Assembly (NCBI RefSeq): GCF_000585375.1
Contig: NZ_KK073874.1
Coordinates: forward strand, 3,224,001-3,288,000
From: Cryptosporangium arvum DSM 44712
GTDB taxonomy: Bacteria; Actinomycetota; Actinomycetes; Mycobacteriales; Cryptosporangiaceae
Direction: 5' to 3'
Length of the DNA stretch: 64,000 nt
Shown: in pieces, positions 25,756-34,482 of the stretch
How positions within the stretch are numbered: position 1 is the first letter of the stretch
How the letters are laid out: every line of letters starts with the position of its first letter
Position numbers and translations under genes: made by a program
Notes under the pieces: generated by a model
Databases searched by the model: none
What the model was told of the DNA's origin: nothing
The model's input: the letters and a program-made list of their open reading frames with translations, nothing else

Positions 25756-26369
25756 GTGAGCCCTTGGCCGACCAGGTGAAGACGCTGCTGGCCGCCCCGC
25801 GGCCGTGGAGCGTGACCCAGGTCGGCGAGGCCGTGCTCCGCCGCCCGGCGGAGCGCTACGACGGCCAGCTCCCCGACGACCTGCTCGCGCTGCTGCTCGA
25901 CGCCATGCGCGAGCACCTGCCCGGCGTCGGCGTGGGCATCGCCGCGCCGCAGCTGGGGATACCGCTGGCGCTGGCCGTGATCGACGACCCGGCGCAGGTG
26001 TCGCCGGAGGTCGCGGCCGCGCGCGAGCGGGCACCGCGGGCGCCGCTCGACCTGATCAACCCGGTGGTGACGCCGGTGGGGGAGGAGCGGGTCGCGTTCT
26101 ACGAGGGGTGCCTGAGCGTCCGCGGGCTGACCGCGGTGGTGTCCCGTTCCCGCCGGGTGGTGCTGACCGCGTCGGACCGGACCGGGGCCGGCTACTCGCA
26201 GGAGCTCACGGGCTGGGCGGCGCGGATCGCGCAGCACGAGACCGACCACCTGAACGGCGTCCTGTACCTCGACCGCGCCGAGCTGCGCTCGCTGTCGACG
26301 ACCGCGGCGTACGAGGAACACTGGGCCGCGCCGACCCCGGCCCTCGCGGCGGCCGCGCTGGGGTTCTAG
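25752..26369 (+). CDS. def: peptide deformylase
   Basis: A 205-residue metalloprotease that removes the formyl group from nascent N-termini. All three motifs are complete: GVGIAAPQLG (motif I), EGCLSVRG (motif II, metal-binding Cys) and QHETDHLNG (motif III, HExxH). The GTG start overlaps the stop of the helicase gene. The end overlaps the convergent phospholipase-D-like gene by four bases. Actinobacteria often have several deformylases, so this may not be the main one. Confidence 0.9.
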   Translation: MSEPLADQVKTLLAAPRPWSVTQVGEAVLRRPAERYDGQLPDDLLALLLDAMREHLPGVGVGIAAPQLGIPLALAVIDDPAQVSPEVAAARERAPRAPLDLINPVVTPVGEERVAFYEGCLSVRGLTAVVSRSRRVVLTASDRTGAGYSQELTGWAARIAQHETDHLNGVLYLDRAELRSLSTTAAYEEHWAAPTPALAAAALGF

Positions 26370-27910
26370 GAGCGCGACCAGCGGGAGTAGCGCGCGGGGA
26401 TGAGGACCTGCTCGGCCGGGGCGAAACCGGCCGGCGCGCCCGCGCGGCGCCAGGTGTCGGGCGGATGACCGGCGGGCAGCCACTCGGTGCGCCAGATCCC
26501 CAGCGCGGTGTCCAGGTCCTCGAGGTCGTCGACCGCCGGCGCACGCAGGTGCTCGGCCCACAGGCTCACCCGCAGCTCGGTCACGGCCCGGCCCGTGGTG
26601 ACGACGGCGCAGGTCAGCTCGCTGTCGGTGCCGACCATCGACCGGCTGAAGAAGTTCGCCGAACCGATGCTCGCGAAGACGTCGTCGATGAGCATGAGTT
26701 TGGTATGAACCGTCAGATCCCGGACGCGGTACATGACGACGTTCGTCCTCGCCGGGGGCGGGAGCCGCTTGATCATCCGCCGCAGGTCGCCGGTGATCAC
26801 CGGGCGCACGGTGCTGTCGCCGCCGTCGGCCGGGTCGCGCCGGCCGGACCCGACCAGGATCACCTTGACGCCCCGCTCGGCCGCGGCACGCAGCTCGCCG
26901 TACAGCTCGTAGTGGCGGTTGCCGCCCGGCGACTCGTGGAAGTACTGGTCCTCCAGGTAGATGTAGCGCCGCGCCGCCCGGATCGCGGTGATCAGCGTCC
27001 CGTACACCTCGTAGGTGCCTTTGCGGACCACGGCCGGTGTCCGCATCCCGCGGCGGTACACCTTCCAGGGGGCGTAGGACCGCAGCACCCGTAAGGCGAC
27101 GCCGGGCGCGTCCCGGGCCGGCTGCGCGGGCGGCGGCGGCACCGTGCGCGGCGCGTCGGCCGGGTTGAGCGCGGTCGCGCCGCCGCGCGGGTAGACGAAC
27201 CAGCGCCGGGGGAGGAACCGCGGCGGGAGCTTGACCGCGTTCTCCCAGCGGGAGCGGAACACCTCCCAGACCCGCTGGGCGGCCGGCCCGCACAGCCGCG
27301 CGGCACCGTCGTGCCAGCCCCAGCGGTGGACCCCGAGACGCAGCCGGTCGTGCGGGGTGGTGTCCCAGCGGCTGGGCACCAGGTCGAGGCCGCCGACGAA
27401 CGCGGTCAACGTCCGGTTGATCGAGAATACGATCAGCTTCTGGTGGTTGGACCCCAGCACCGGCCCGGACCAGTCCAGCAGGACGCGGTCGTGCAGCGGA
27501 GGCGTGGCGACCTCCCGCGTGGTGGGCAGCCACCCGCGCAGGGCCCTGGCCGCGACGACGTTGGCCCGGAACGGCCCGAACGGCAGCCAGGGGATTCCAC
27601 CGGAGTACTCGGCCGCGCTGAGCACGACGCGGACGTCGGCGCCGTCCGCGACCTTCTCCGCGAGGAGGTCCTTCAGCGGCCGGCCGAGGTCCAGGTCCGG
27701 GTCGGCCTGGTAGCTGGCGATGTACACCGCGTCGCCCGGCCCGACCTGCTCGAGCAGCCGCGTCAGCTCCTGGAAGTAGGCGACGCCGTCGACGATCGGC
27801 TGCCAGTGGGAGTCCTCGACGAGCGTCGGGCAGGCCTCGGTCGAGGGCGGGAAGAACCGGGCGGCTAAGGCCTGCGCCGACACCGGGCTGTCATCGACGT
27901 CCGAACTCAC
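26366..27910 (-). CDS. phospholipase D-like/cardiolipin synthase family protein
   Basis: A 514-residue PLD-superfamily protein. The second HKD motif is intact: VHTKLMLIDDVFASIGSANF (HxK-x4-D). The first is degenerate: NHQKLIVFSINRTLTAFVGG has HxK but Ser where the Asp should be. Between them lies a long insert with WENAVKLPP and the proline-rich segment near residue 290. The family includes cardiolipin synthases and phosphatidyltransferases; with one altered HKD the activity may differ. GTG 27910 is preferred. It is ten bases downstream of the diguanylate cyclase gene on the same strand, suggesting a two-gene operon. Confidence 0.75.
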   Translation of the reverse strand: MSSDVDDSPVSAQALAARFFPPSTEACPTLVEDSHWQPIVDGVAYFQELTRLLEQVGPGDAVYIASYQADPDLDLGRPLKDLLAEKVADGADVRVVLSAAEYSGGIPWLPFGPFRANVVAARALRGWLPTTREVATPPLHDRVLLDWSGPVLGSNHQKLIVFSINRTLTAFVGGLDLVPSRWDTTPHDRLRLGVHRWGWHDGAARLCGPAAQRVWEVFRSRWENAVKLPPRFLPRRWFVYPRGGATALNPADAPRTVPPPPAQPARDAPGVALRVLRSYAPWKVYRRGMRTPAVVRKGTYEVYGTLITAIRAARRYIYLEDQYFHESPGGNRHYELYGELRAAAERGVKVILVGSGRRDPADGGDSTVRPVITGDLRRMIKRLPPPARTNVVMYRVRDLTVHTKLMLIDDVFASIGSANFFSRSMVGTDSELTCAVVTTGRAVTELRVSLWAEHLRAPAVDDLEDLDTALGIWRTEWLPAGHPPDTWRRAGAPAGFAPAEQVLIPARYSRWSRS

Positions 27911-27920
27911 GCCGCAGACG

Positions 27921-29276
27921 TTACTCGGCGGCACTCGCGAGCCGCGGTTCGAACCGTTCGATTCGGCCGCGACCACCGCGTTTGGCCTCGTAGAGCGCGA
28001 GGTCGGCGTGGTGGATGAGGGTTTCGGCGCTGTCCGCGTCGCCCTCCAGCGTGGCCAGGCCGATCGACACACCGACGCGGAGCGTGTGCCCGTCGATCTC
28101 GTAGGGCTGGGAGAGCTGGTCGTGGATCCGGGCGGCGACCGCCGTCGCGTCCCCGCGGCACAGCACCAGGAACTCGTCGCCGCCGAACCGGCTGACCAGG
28201 TCGTGGGCCCGGGTCGCTCCGACCAGGCGCTTGCCGACCTCGGCCAGCAGCTTGTCGCCGACCGCGTGGCCGTAGGTGTCGTTGACCGGCTTGAACCCGT
28301 CGAGGTCGAGGAAGAGCGCGGTGACCGCGTGCCGCTGCGCGATCGCGGCCGCCGCGCGCTCCAGGAAGAGCGCCCGGTTGGGCAGCCCGGTGAGCGTGTC
28401 GTGCAGCCGGGCGTGCGCCAGCCGGGCCGACCCGAGCAGCGTCAGCGCGCCGACCACGATGATCACCGTCACCGCGGCGGCGAACCCGGCGAAGATCAGC
28501 CACGCCACCCGGGTGGTCTCCTTCACCGGGGCCAGCAGCTCCGCGCGGGGCTTGGTGATGATCATCCGCCAGGCCGTGCCGTCCACCGGCAGCGCGAGGT
28601 AGTAGTCGCCGCTCGCGGTGACCCCGCGACCGTCGGTCCGGGCCGCCGCGGCCAGCTCCGGGTCGAGCCGCCCGCTCGTCGCCACGATCGTCGCTCCACT
28701 GCTGTCGACGACGTACGTGCGGCTACCGGTCACGTCCAGGGCGCTGCGCAGGATCGTGGCCAACTCGTTCACGGTCGCCGGCACCACCAGCACCCGCTGG
28801 CCGTCCCCGGCCGCGAACGGCTGAAAGGCGTACACCATGTCGACGCCGGTCTGCGTCGTGATGTCGCCGTAGGTGAGCTTGTCCCGGGTGAGGGCCAGCC
28901 GGTAGCCCCGCGTGGTGAGCAGCGACGCCGCCAGCGTCGAGATCCCCGGCGGCGACGCGCTCAGCACCGCCCCGTCCGCGTCGAGCACCGCCAGCCAGGT
29001 GATCCCGGACCGCTGCACCTCGAGGATCGGCGCGAGCCCGGAGACCGGCCCGGCGAACATCGTCTCCGCCCACTCCCGGGTCTTCTCCTCACTGGCCGTC
29101 ACCGTGTCCCCGCTGACCCCCGCCGCCAGCCGGGCCCGCGTGTCGAAGTCCTCGACGATGCTGTGCCGCGCATCCCGCTGCACCTGGGCGAGGTAGAGCC
29201 CGGCCGAGGCCACCACCGCGACCGCGAGGAGCACCACCAGCCCAGCAGCGAGGCGCCCTCGCCACGCGGTAGTCAT
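27921..29276 (-). CDS. membrane diguanylate cyclase with periplasmic sensor
   Basis: A 451-residue protein. One transmembrane helix near residues 10-30 (GLVVLLAVAVVASAGLYLAQ) and a second near 265-285 flank an extracytoplasmic CACHE-like sensor of about 230 residues. A GGDEF domain follows, beginning HDTLTGLPNRALFLE, with DLDGFKPVNDTYGHAVGD and the active-site signature RFGGDEFLV. It should make cyclic di-GMP in response to an outside ligand. No EAL domain is present. The downstream PLD-like gene may be co-regulated. Confidence 0.9.
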   Translation of the reverse strand: MTTAWRGRLAAGLVVLLAVAVVASAGLYLAQVQRDARHSIVEDFDTRARLAAGVSGDTVTASEEKTREWAETMFAGPVSGLAPILEVQRSGITWLAVLDADGAVLSASPPGISTLAASLLTTRGYRLALTRDKLTYGDITTQTGVDMVYAFQPFAAGDGQRVLVVPATVNELATILRSALDVTGSRTYVVDSSGATIVATSGRLDPELAAAARTDGRGVTASGDYYLALPVDGTAWRMIITKPRAELLAPVKETTRVAWLIFAGFAAAVTVIIVVGALTLLGSARLAHARLHDTLTGLPNRALFLERAAAAIAQRHAVTALFLDLDGFKPVNDTYGHAVGDKLLAEVGKRLVGATRAHDLVSRFGGDEFLVLCRGDATAVAARIHDQLSQPYEIDGHTLRVGVSIGLATLEGDADSAETLIHHADLALYEAKRGGRGRIERFEPRLASAAE

Positions 29277-29339
29277 GCCTGTCTTCTCGGCAGCTCACCC
29301 GGCGAGCTGAGAACCCGCACCACAGGGGGTGGGGCCGAC

Positions 29340-29369
29340 TTGGGAGTTCGTCGGCGTATTGGGTAAGGT
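29340..29369 (+). promoter_or_regulatory. promoter of tRNA-Leu
   Basis: A -35 TTGGGA (29340-29345) and a -10 TAAGGT (29364-29369) are separated by 18 bases, placing transcription start about 25 bases before the mature tRNA. This is close to the actinobacterial SigA consensus. Confidence 0.5.
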
Positions 29370-29400
29370 TTCCCCAGCGGTCGCCGAGAGGCGAACTCGC

Positions 29401-29483
29401 GTCCGGGTGGCGGAATGGCAGACGCGCTAGCTTGAGGTGCTAGTGCCCGAAAGGGCGTGGGGGTTCAAGTCCCCCCTCGGACA
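29401..29483 (+). tRNA. tRNA-Leu (anticodon GAG)
   Basis: The acceptor stem GTCCGGG pairs with CTCGGAC (29476-29482, one G-U pair), followed by discriminator A. The anticodon loop CTTGAGG reads GAG; a long class II variable arm (TGCCCGAAAGGGCG) identifies a leucine tRNA; the T arm is GGGGG-TTCAAGT-CCCCC. CCA is not encoded. The accessory region starts immediately downstream, so this tRNA is a likely integration site. A second copy of its 3' end was not found inside the window. Confidence 0.95.
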
Positions 29484-29599
29484 CACACGCACGGCATACA
29501 TGCCGCACTTGATGGTCTCGTGGTCAGACCGTGTTGACCACCCTTCCGCGGCATATTTGCTGCTCTTTTCGTCGTGACCACCCTTGTGTGGTGGGTCTC

Positions 29600-30064
29600 G
29601 TGAGCGCGACGGTTCCTGCTGTCGTCCCGGTCTCCGGTGGATCGGTTCCCGGTTACGGGCGGGGCTCGGGTCGCCCTGGGCGGTTGCCGCTGGCGCGGCT
29701 CGCGCCCGCTGGCGCGGCCGGGACGCGGGTGTATGGCGTGACGGCGTTGGACGACAGCGGACGGATCCTGGACCGCGGTGTGCTGTCCGCGCTGGGCTGG
29801 GGCTCGGGTATGCGGCTCACGGTCGGCGAGCGCGGCGGGCTGATCGTGGTGGCGGCCGATCCGGCCGGGGCGTGCCGCGTGACGAGCCAGGGCTTCGTGG
29901 TGCTGCCGGTAGCGCTGCGGCATTGGTGCGGTCTGCGCCGGGGTGACCGGGTGCTGGTGGTGGTCGATCCGGGCCGCGGGTGGATGGTGGTGCATCCACC
30001 GGCAGCGCTGGAGGCGATGGTGTCCGCAGCGCACAGCGCGGTGTGGGGCGGTGAACCGCTATGA
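29600..30064 (+). CDS. AbrB/SpoVT-type DNA-binding protein
   Basis: About 154 residues. After a Gly/Pro-rich N-terminus, two swapped-hairpin AbrB-like units can be seen: VTALDDSGRILDRGVLSALG, then WGSGMRLTVGERGGLIVV, and SQGFVVLPVALRHWCGLRRG followed by DRVLVVVDPG. Such proteins are often found directly before recombinase genes of actinobacterial mobile elements, and its stop overlaps the integrase ATG (ATGA), so it probably regulates or accompanies integration. The GTG at 29600 is uncertain; earlier in-frame GTG codons exist at 29588 and 29591. Confidence 0.7.
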   Translation: MSATVPAVVPVSGGSVPGYGRGSGRPGRLPLARLAPAGAAGTRVYGVTALDDSGRILDRGVLSALGWGSGMRLTVGERGGLIVVAADPAGACRVTSQGFVVLPVALRHWCGLRRGDRVLVVVDPGRGWMVVHPPAALEAMVSAAHSAVWGGEPL

Positions 30065-31152
30065 CCGGATCGCCGGTGGGTGCTGGCCGGGCTGAGGTGG
30101 ACGCGGCGCTGGTGTTGCTGGCGCGTCTGGGGGTCCGTCCGGAGGATCTCGTGGGAGCTGGCGGCGGGCGGGCCGTGGTGCCGACGTTCGCCGAGTACGT
30201 GCCGGTGGTGGCGGCCGCGGTCGGGGCGGGCACCCGCCGGGTATACGGCTCGTACTGGAATCGGGTGGTCGAGCAGTGGGGTGCGCGGCGGCTGGACGAG
30301 CCGAGCCCGTCGGAGATCGCCCGGCTGGCCGAGACGCTGCGGGCCCGGCGGGTCGTCCGCGCCAACGCCCGTGGGGGCCAGTCGACGTCCGAGCATCTGA
30401 TCGCGGCGCTGCGGTGCGTGTATCGGCATGCGGTCGCCGACGGACTGATCGGTGAGGGTGACAATCCGGCGCGGAAGGTGCCCAAGCCACGGCGTGCGCC
30501 CAGCACCCGCGGCGCGGTCGGGGCGGAGCGGCTCGCGGAGATCAACCAGGTCGCGGCCACGACCGGCGACGACCCTGCGCTGGACACGCTGCTGCTGCGA
30601 CTGCACACCGAGACCGCGTGCCGGCGCGGCGGTGCGCTGGCGCTGCGTCCGTGTGATCTGGACGCGACGCAGTGTCTGGTCCTGTTGCGGGAGAAAGGTG
30701 AGATCAGCCGCTGGCAGCCGGTCTCGCCGACACTGATGCGTCACCTGCTGCGCCATGCCGAGGAGCGCGGCGCGCCCCGGACCGGGCAACTGCTGCGGTA
30801 TCGCTCCGGGCGTCCGATCACCACACGCCGGTACGACTACCTGTGGAAGCGGATCGGACAGCACCTGCCGTGGGTCGCCGCGCAGGGCGTCAGTACTCAC
30901 TGGTTGCGGCACACGACGCTGACCTGGGTGGAACGGACCTACGGCTACGCGGTCGCGCACGCCTATGCCGGGCATACCGACCGGCGCGGTGGCGGAGAAA
31001 CCGGCGCGACCATCACTTATGTGCGTGCCTCTCACGAGGAGGTAGCCGCGGCGCTGGTCGGTCTGGTCGCCGAGTCGCATCCCCTCGCGCCGCTGCCTGG
31101 AGTAGCTCCCGGCCCGTCGCCCGGCGAGACCAACGCCGGGAACTCGTGCTGA
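30061..31152 (+). CDS. tyrosine recombinase/integrase
   Basis: A 363-residue phage-type integrase. The core-binding domain spans about 40-140. Catalytic residues are Arg188 (ACRRGGAL), Lys212 (REKGE), His280 and Arg283 (HWLRHTTLTW), His305 (AGHTD) and Tyr320 (TITYVRAS), so all are present. It sits directly after tRNA-Leu and a co-translated AbrB-like gene, the expected layout for an element integrated in the tRNA 3' end. A truncated, inverted copy of the same recombinase type lies just beyond it. Confidence 0.9.
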   Translation: MTGSPVGAGRAEVDAALVLLARLGVRPEDLVGAGGGRAVVPTFAEYVPVVAAAVGAGTRRVYGSYWNRVVEQWGARRLDEPSPSEIARLAETLRARRVVRANARGGQSTSEHLIAALRCVYRHAVADGLIGEGDNPARKVPKPRRAPSTRGAVGAERLAEINQVAATTGDDPALDTLLLRLHTETACRRGGALALRPCDLDATQCLVLLREKGEISRWQPVSPTLMRHLLRHAEERGAPRTGQLLRYRSGRPITTRRYDYLWKRIGQHLPWVAAQGVSTHWLRHTTLTWVERTYGYAVAHAYAGHTDRRGGGETGATITYVRASHEEVAAALVGLVAESHPLAPLPGVAPGPSPGETNAGNSC

Positions 31153-31243
31153 GGATGGGGCGTCAGGGCTGCCTGCCCGTGACCCTGTACGGCCGCACAC
31201 GTGCGGCGGCGTGGCCGCCCCAGTGGATAGGTGCCACGATGAT

Positions 31244-31690
31244 CTACCACTGGGGCGGAGCGTCGGCGGAGCCGATCGCGAGCGGGTGCGGTTCGCCGGC
31301 GAGCGCGGCCAGTGCGGTCGCGACTTCGTAAGTGCTGGCGCGGACGTAGGTGGCGGTGGCCGACGGATCGCTGCGGCCCTGGTGTCCGGCGTAGGCGTGC
31401 GCGACGGCATAGCCGAAGCGGCGTTCGACCCAGGTGAGCGTCGTGTGCCGCAGCCAGTGGGTGCTGATCTGTTCCGTGGCGACCCAGGGCAGGTGGTTGC
31501 CGATGCGGGTCCAGAGGTGGTCGTAGCGGCGTGCGGTGATCGGTCGTCCGGTGGTGTAGCGCAAGAGCGGCGTGGTCGGGTCGCCGTCGCCGCGGGTGTC
31601 GCGGTGGTGTTCGAGGTGGCGCATCAGGGTCGGGGAGACCGGCTGCCAGCGGATGGTTTCCCCTTTTTCGCGCAGCCGGATCAACAAGTG
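31244..31690 (-). pseudogene. truncated tyrosine recombinase (C-terminal fragment)
   Basis: This encodes only the catalytic C-terminal half of a recombinase closely similar to the intact gene at 30061: LREKGETIRWQPVSPTLMRH, then THWLRHTTLTWVER and ATATYVRAS, with Lys, His-Arg, His and Tyr kept. The N-terminal half with the first catalytic Arg is missing; homology stops near 31,690. It faces the intact integrase, so the two form an inverted pair about 200 bases apart. It is probably the remnant of an older integration or of a deletion. Confidence 0.8.
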
Positions 31691-31748
31691 CGCGAAACCT
31701 CCTGCCGCCACTCGTATCGCCTAAGCAGCGGAAGCCACCGTCCGCGTT

Positions 31749-32251
31749 CTAATTCCGACACCAAACCTCGACAAGGACGCTGTACACCGGCGACGGCGAG
31801 GCATTGTTGACCCAAACGTTGGCAACTCCCACTACGCTGCCGCCACCATCCACTCCGTCAGGAAGCCATGCGGCGATCTGTATCGCCTGCTCGCGCAGTC
31901 GCTGGTCCTCGCGTGCGGCATCGCGGTCTGCCTCTCTCCGAGCCAGGTCCCTTGTCGCGTCTGCTGCTTTCCGGTAAGCCGCCGCCCCGCGCTACCGGCA
32001 AAGTAGAGGGCGGCTCCGACTATGAGGGCCGGCTAGGACGGTACCGCCCGCATTGACCCAGTCGCTGTCCACTGGGGCAACCTAGCGTCACCGACCGTCT
32101 TTTCCGGCGCCGTACCAAGCACACTGGCCGCATCGCCCGCCTTGACGAGCACTGTGCGTCTGGGCTGTCCGGTGGCAACAAGCGTGCGCTCCTCGCGCTC
32201 GGCGGCCAGTAGAGGACGTTGCATCCAAAGGGCTGCGATCGACGTCGCCAA
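31749..32251 (-). pseudogene. decayed small membrane/coiled-coil protein
   Basis: Three minus-strand pieces in different frames follow each other. The first (from 32251) is ATSIAALWMQRPLLAAERE and EERTLVATG, which resembles another decayed tail. Near 32,000 there is a membrane helix (ALIVGAALYFAGSAGRRLTG). In another frame comes a charged helix (LARREADRDAAREDQRLREQ), then IAAWLPDGVDGG, VANVWVNNAS and SPVYSVLVEVWCRN before a TAG at 31749. This last layout (TM helix, coiled coil, beta domain with 'N.S..PVY.V.V') is common in small actinobacterial proteins. Stops and frame changes separate the parts and no start was found, so I treat it as debris. Confidence 0.4.
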
Positions 32252-32262
32252 CCCTACTCGTC

Positions 32263-34482
32263 TTAAATGGGACGTGAATTCCGCAGTGAGAACTGATCAA
32301 CCGCAGACTGGCCAACTATCGAAGCGCAACTCTTGACCGCACGGTTTATTGATCGTTGGATCTCTGCCGGATGGCGGCCCAGACCGGACCGCGCGGCGGC
32401 AACCTCCGTGACAGCGACGATCATTGACTCAGACTGCCAATCTCGCGGGGAGCGATCCGCCTCGAAAAGCGTTGCTAACAAGGCAGCGATTCGCATGTAT
32501 GGATCGATCGCACTGGCAAGCAACTGCGCTTCCGAACCGCCGGTTGAGGGTCCAGGAAGCGAGCTCTTCGTAAGGGCAGCACTGAGGACTTCCGCTAACG
32601 TCCCATCTCCGCTTGCAAGAAGCTCCTTGAATGCAAGAATCTCGGTGAAAGAGTCATCAGCGGCCGGTTTGTGACGGAGTCGTTGGAGGACCGCGCTCAA
32701 GACCTCATTTAGATCCGCGGTAAGTACGCGGTCCACCACGGTCGCCAACCGAAGTTCGGAAGTGGTATCGCCGAGGCTCTCCTCCTCAAGGACCTGGACG
32801 CACGACCGAGCAGCCCGAATCAGATCGCGAGCATTTCCTCCAGACCAAGCATGACAGAAAAGAACCGCACTGGCTGGCACGTCACTTGCTCGTCGCGCAA
32901 TGAGATCTCGACTCTCCGCGAAGGTCAGCGGCTTCAGTTCGATGAGCGTATCAAAAGACGAGTCGAAGACGTCGCGCAACGGAACACCACGGGTCGCGAA
33001 TCTCAGTAAAGCGTCATTGGATACGGATACCAGGAAGTGAACACCGGCCACATGGAACAAGTCCTTCAGGCCGTTCACTACCTTCACTGCGTCACTACCT
33101 TTGTTAAGCTTATCTAACTCGTCTACACATATGATTACGGGTGTCTTCCGCCGCGTGATCTGGGAAATCCGATACATGAAATGCCGTAGCGCGTGGACAG
33201 AGTCGGCGTGCGTGAGCGCCCGTTCGGCTCGACTCAATTTGCCCTGACCTTCGAGCCCAACACTGCCGATCTTCAGCGACTTTTTCGTCGTTCCCTCGAG
33301 GTTCACAGTCCACTTAAGCCAGTCAAGCTGTTGATGTGCGAGACCGGCGAGCGTCCGAGGAGACGACCGCAGGCGGGCGCCCGCTTGGAAGGCGCGCCAA
33401 ATTTTCGCGATGAGTAACCCGGCTAGAACGCCGAGGCCCGCCAGTGCCGTCAAGCCTGTGTAGCCGACGCTTCTGGCGGCGAGCACCTCGTGTGCAGCAT
33501 CTCCGTAATCCGGCAAAGTGCTGAGGTTCTGCTGATCGCCAACCCAAAGAAGGGTTAATCCAGCAGCAACTCCGATAAAAAGCAACCAGCGGGACGCTGG
33601 CAGGATTTTGTCGTGGAGAGTGGGCGCTAAGCGCAACTGATCGATACCGGAGGATTTCCGCCGTCCTAGCTTCGCGTTGTTTGATGTCGCGCTCAGCAGG
33701 GCCTCTGTCAATTTCCAATGAATCAGTCGGACTATTTCAGACTCGCTGTAGTGGATTGGCGCCACAACGTGAGCGCCGATGCATTCGAACTTCGGATTGG
33801 CGATAAGGTGCCGCATAAGCGTCGATTTACCGGCGCCTCGTGCGCCGACTATCCCGACTGCAGAAGCAGTATGTCCGGTAACGAATCTGAAGGCACGGTC
33901 GTAACTACTCGAGGAAACTACGTACAGATCTTCCACCTCGACCAACCTCGGTGCCTTTACTGCAACAAAAGTGTTTGCCCAGCGTTCTTCCGCCTCCATG
34001 AGCTCTGTGATCGCGAGATTCGCGGCCGACTTGAGTTGCTCCTTTAGTGCGTCGACCAGAGAAATTCGCACTTGTAAATCAGTTCTCCGGGCGGACCGGA
34101 TCCACCAGACAAGCACAGTGACACCCAGCAACTCCCACAGCATGATCGTGACGAACGGCCAGGACAGCGTCGGCGATCGCAATAACGTGCTCAATTTGTT
34201 GTGGAGCATGTACCACAGAACTAGACCCGCAGGAGGGCCCGCCCAAAAGGGGAAGGCCCGTATGAAAGATGCGAAAGATATAGCGGATGGTGTTCGCTTG
34301 ACGTGTTCTATTGTTTCGGCGCACGCACGCAACACCTCGTCGTAGTGGTCTAGAACGTGACCCCGCACTTCATCCCGGAGTTTTCTATCTAGCATTAAGC
34401 GGTTCTCAAGCGCGAGAGTCGCATCCAGGTGTCGAGCGAAGGCTGTACGCGACGTCTCCCTCTCGACGATACGCACCGTCAT
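32263..34482 (-). CDS. KAP-type P-loop NTPase with membrane segments
   Basis: A 739-residue NTPase. Transmembrane helices are at about 73-93 and 108-128 in the N-terminal part and at about 298-314 and 342-362 inside the NTPase domain, an arrangement seen in KAP-family ATPases. Walker A is GARGAGKST (213-221) and Walker B is VIICVDELDKL (449-459), followed by SVSNDALLRFATRG and a helical C-terminus. KAP proteins include the plasmid F phage-exclusion protein PifA, so an anti-phage role is possible but not shown. Codon use and G+C are clearly lower than in the chromosome part, which suggests separate acquisition. No partner gene is adjacent. Confidence 0.7.
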   Translation of the reverse strand: MTVRIVERETSRTAFARHLDATLALENRLMLDRKLRDEVRGHVLDHYDEVLRACAETIEHVKRTPSAISFASFIRAFPFWAGPPAGLVLWYMLHNKLSTLLRSPTLSWPFVTIMLWELLGVTVLVWWIRSARRTDLQVRISLVDALKEQLKSAANLAITELMEAEERWANTFVAVKAPRLVEVEDLYVVSSSSYDRAFRFVTGHTASAVGIVGARGAGKSTLMRHLIANPKFECIGAHVVAPIHYSESEIVRLIHWKLTEALLSATSNNAKLGRRKSSGIDQLRLAPTLHDKILPASRWLLFIGVAAGLTLLWVGDQQNLSTLPDYGDAAHEVLAARSVGYTGLTALAGLGVLAGLLIAKIWRAFQAGARLRSSPRTLAGLAHQQLDWLKWTVNLEGTTKKSLKIGSVGLEGQGKLSRAERALTHADSVHALRHFMYRISQITRRKTPVIICVDELDKLNKGSDAVKVVNGLKDLFHVAGVHFLVSVSNDALLRFATRGVPLRDVFDSSFDTLIELKPLTFAESRDLIARRASDVPASAVLFCHAWSGGNARDLIRAARSCVQVLEEESLGDTTSELRLATVVDRVLTADLNEVLSAVLQRLRHKPAADDSFTEILAFKELLASGDGTLAEVLSAALTKSSLPGPSTGGSEAQLLASAIDPYMRIAALLATLFEADRSPRDWQSESMIVAVTEVAAARSGLGRHPAEIQRSINRAVKSCASIVGQSAVDQFSLRNSRPI

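Noticed and set aside
21082-26034. A 1,650-codon minus-strand frame across valS, helicase and deformylase
   Set aside because: Three well-identified plus-strand genes explain this DNA; the antisense frame has no motif.
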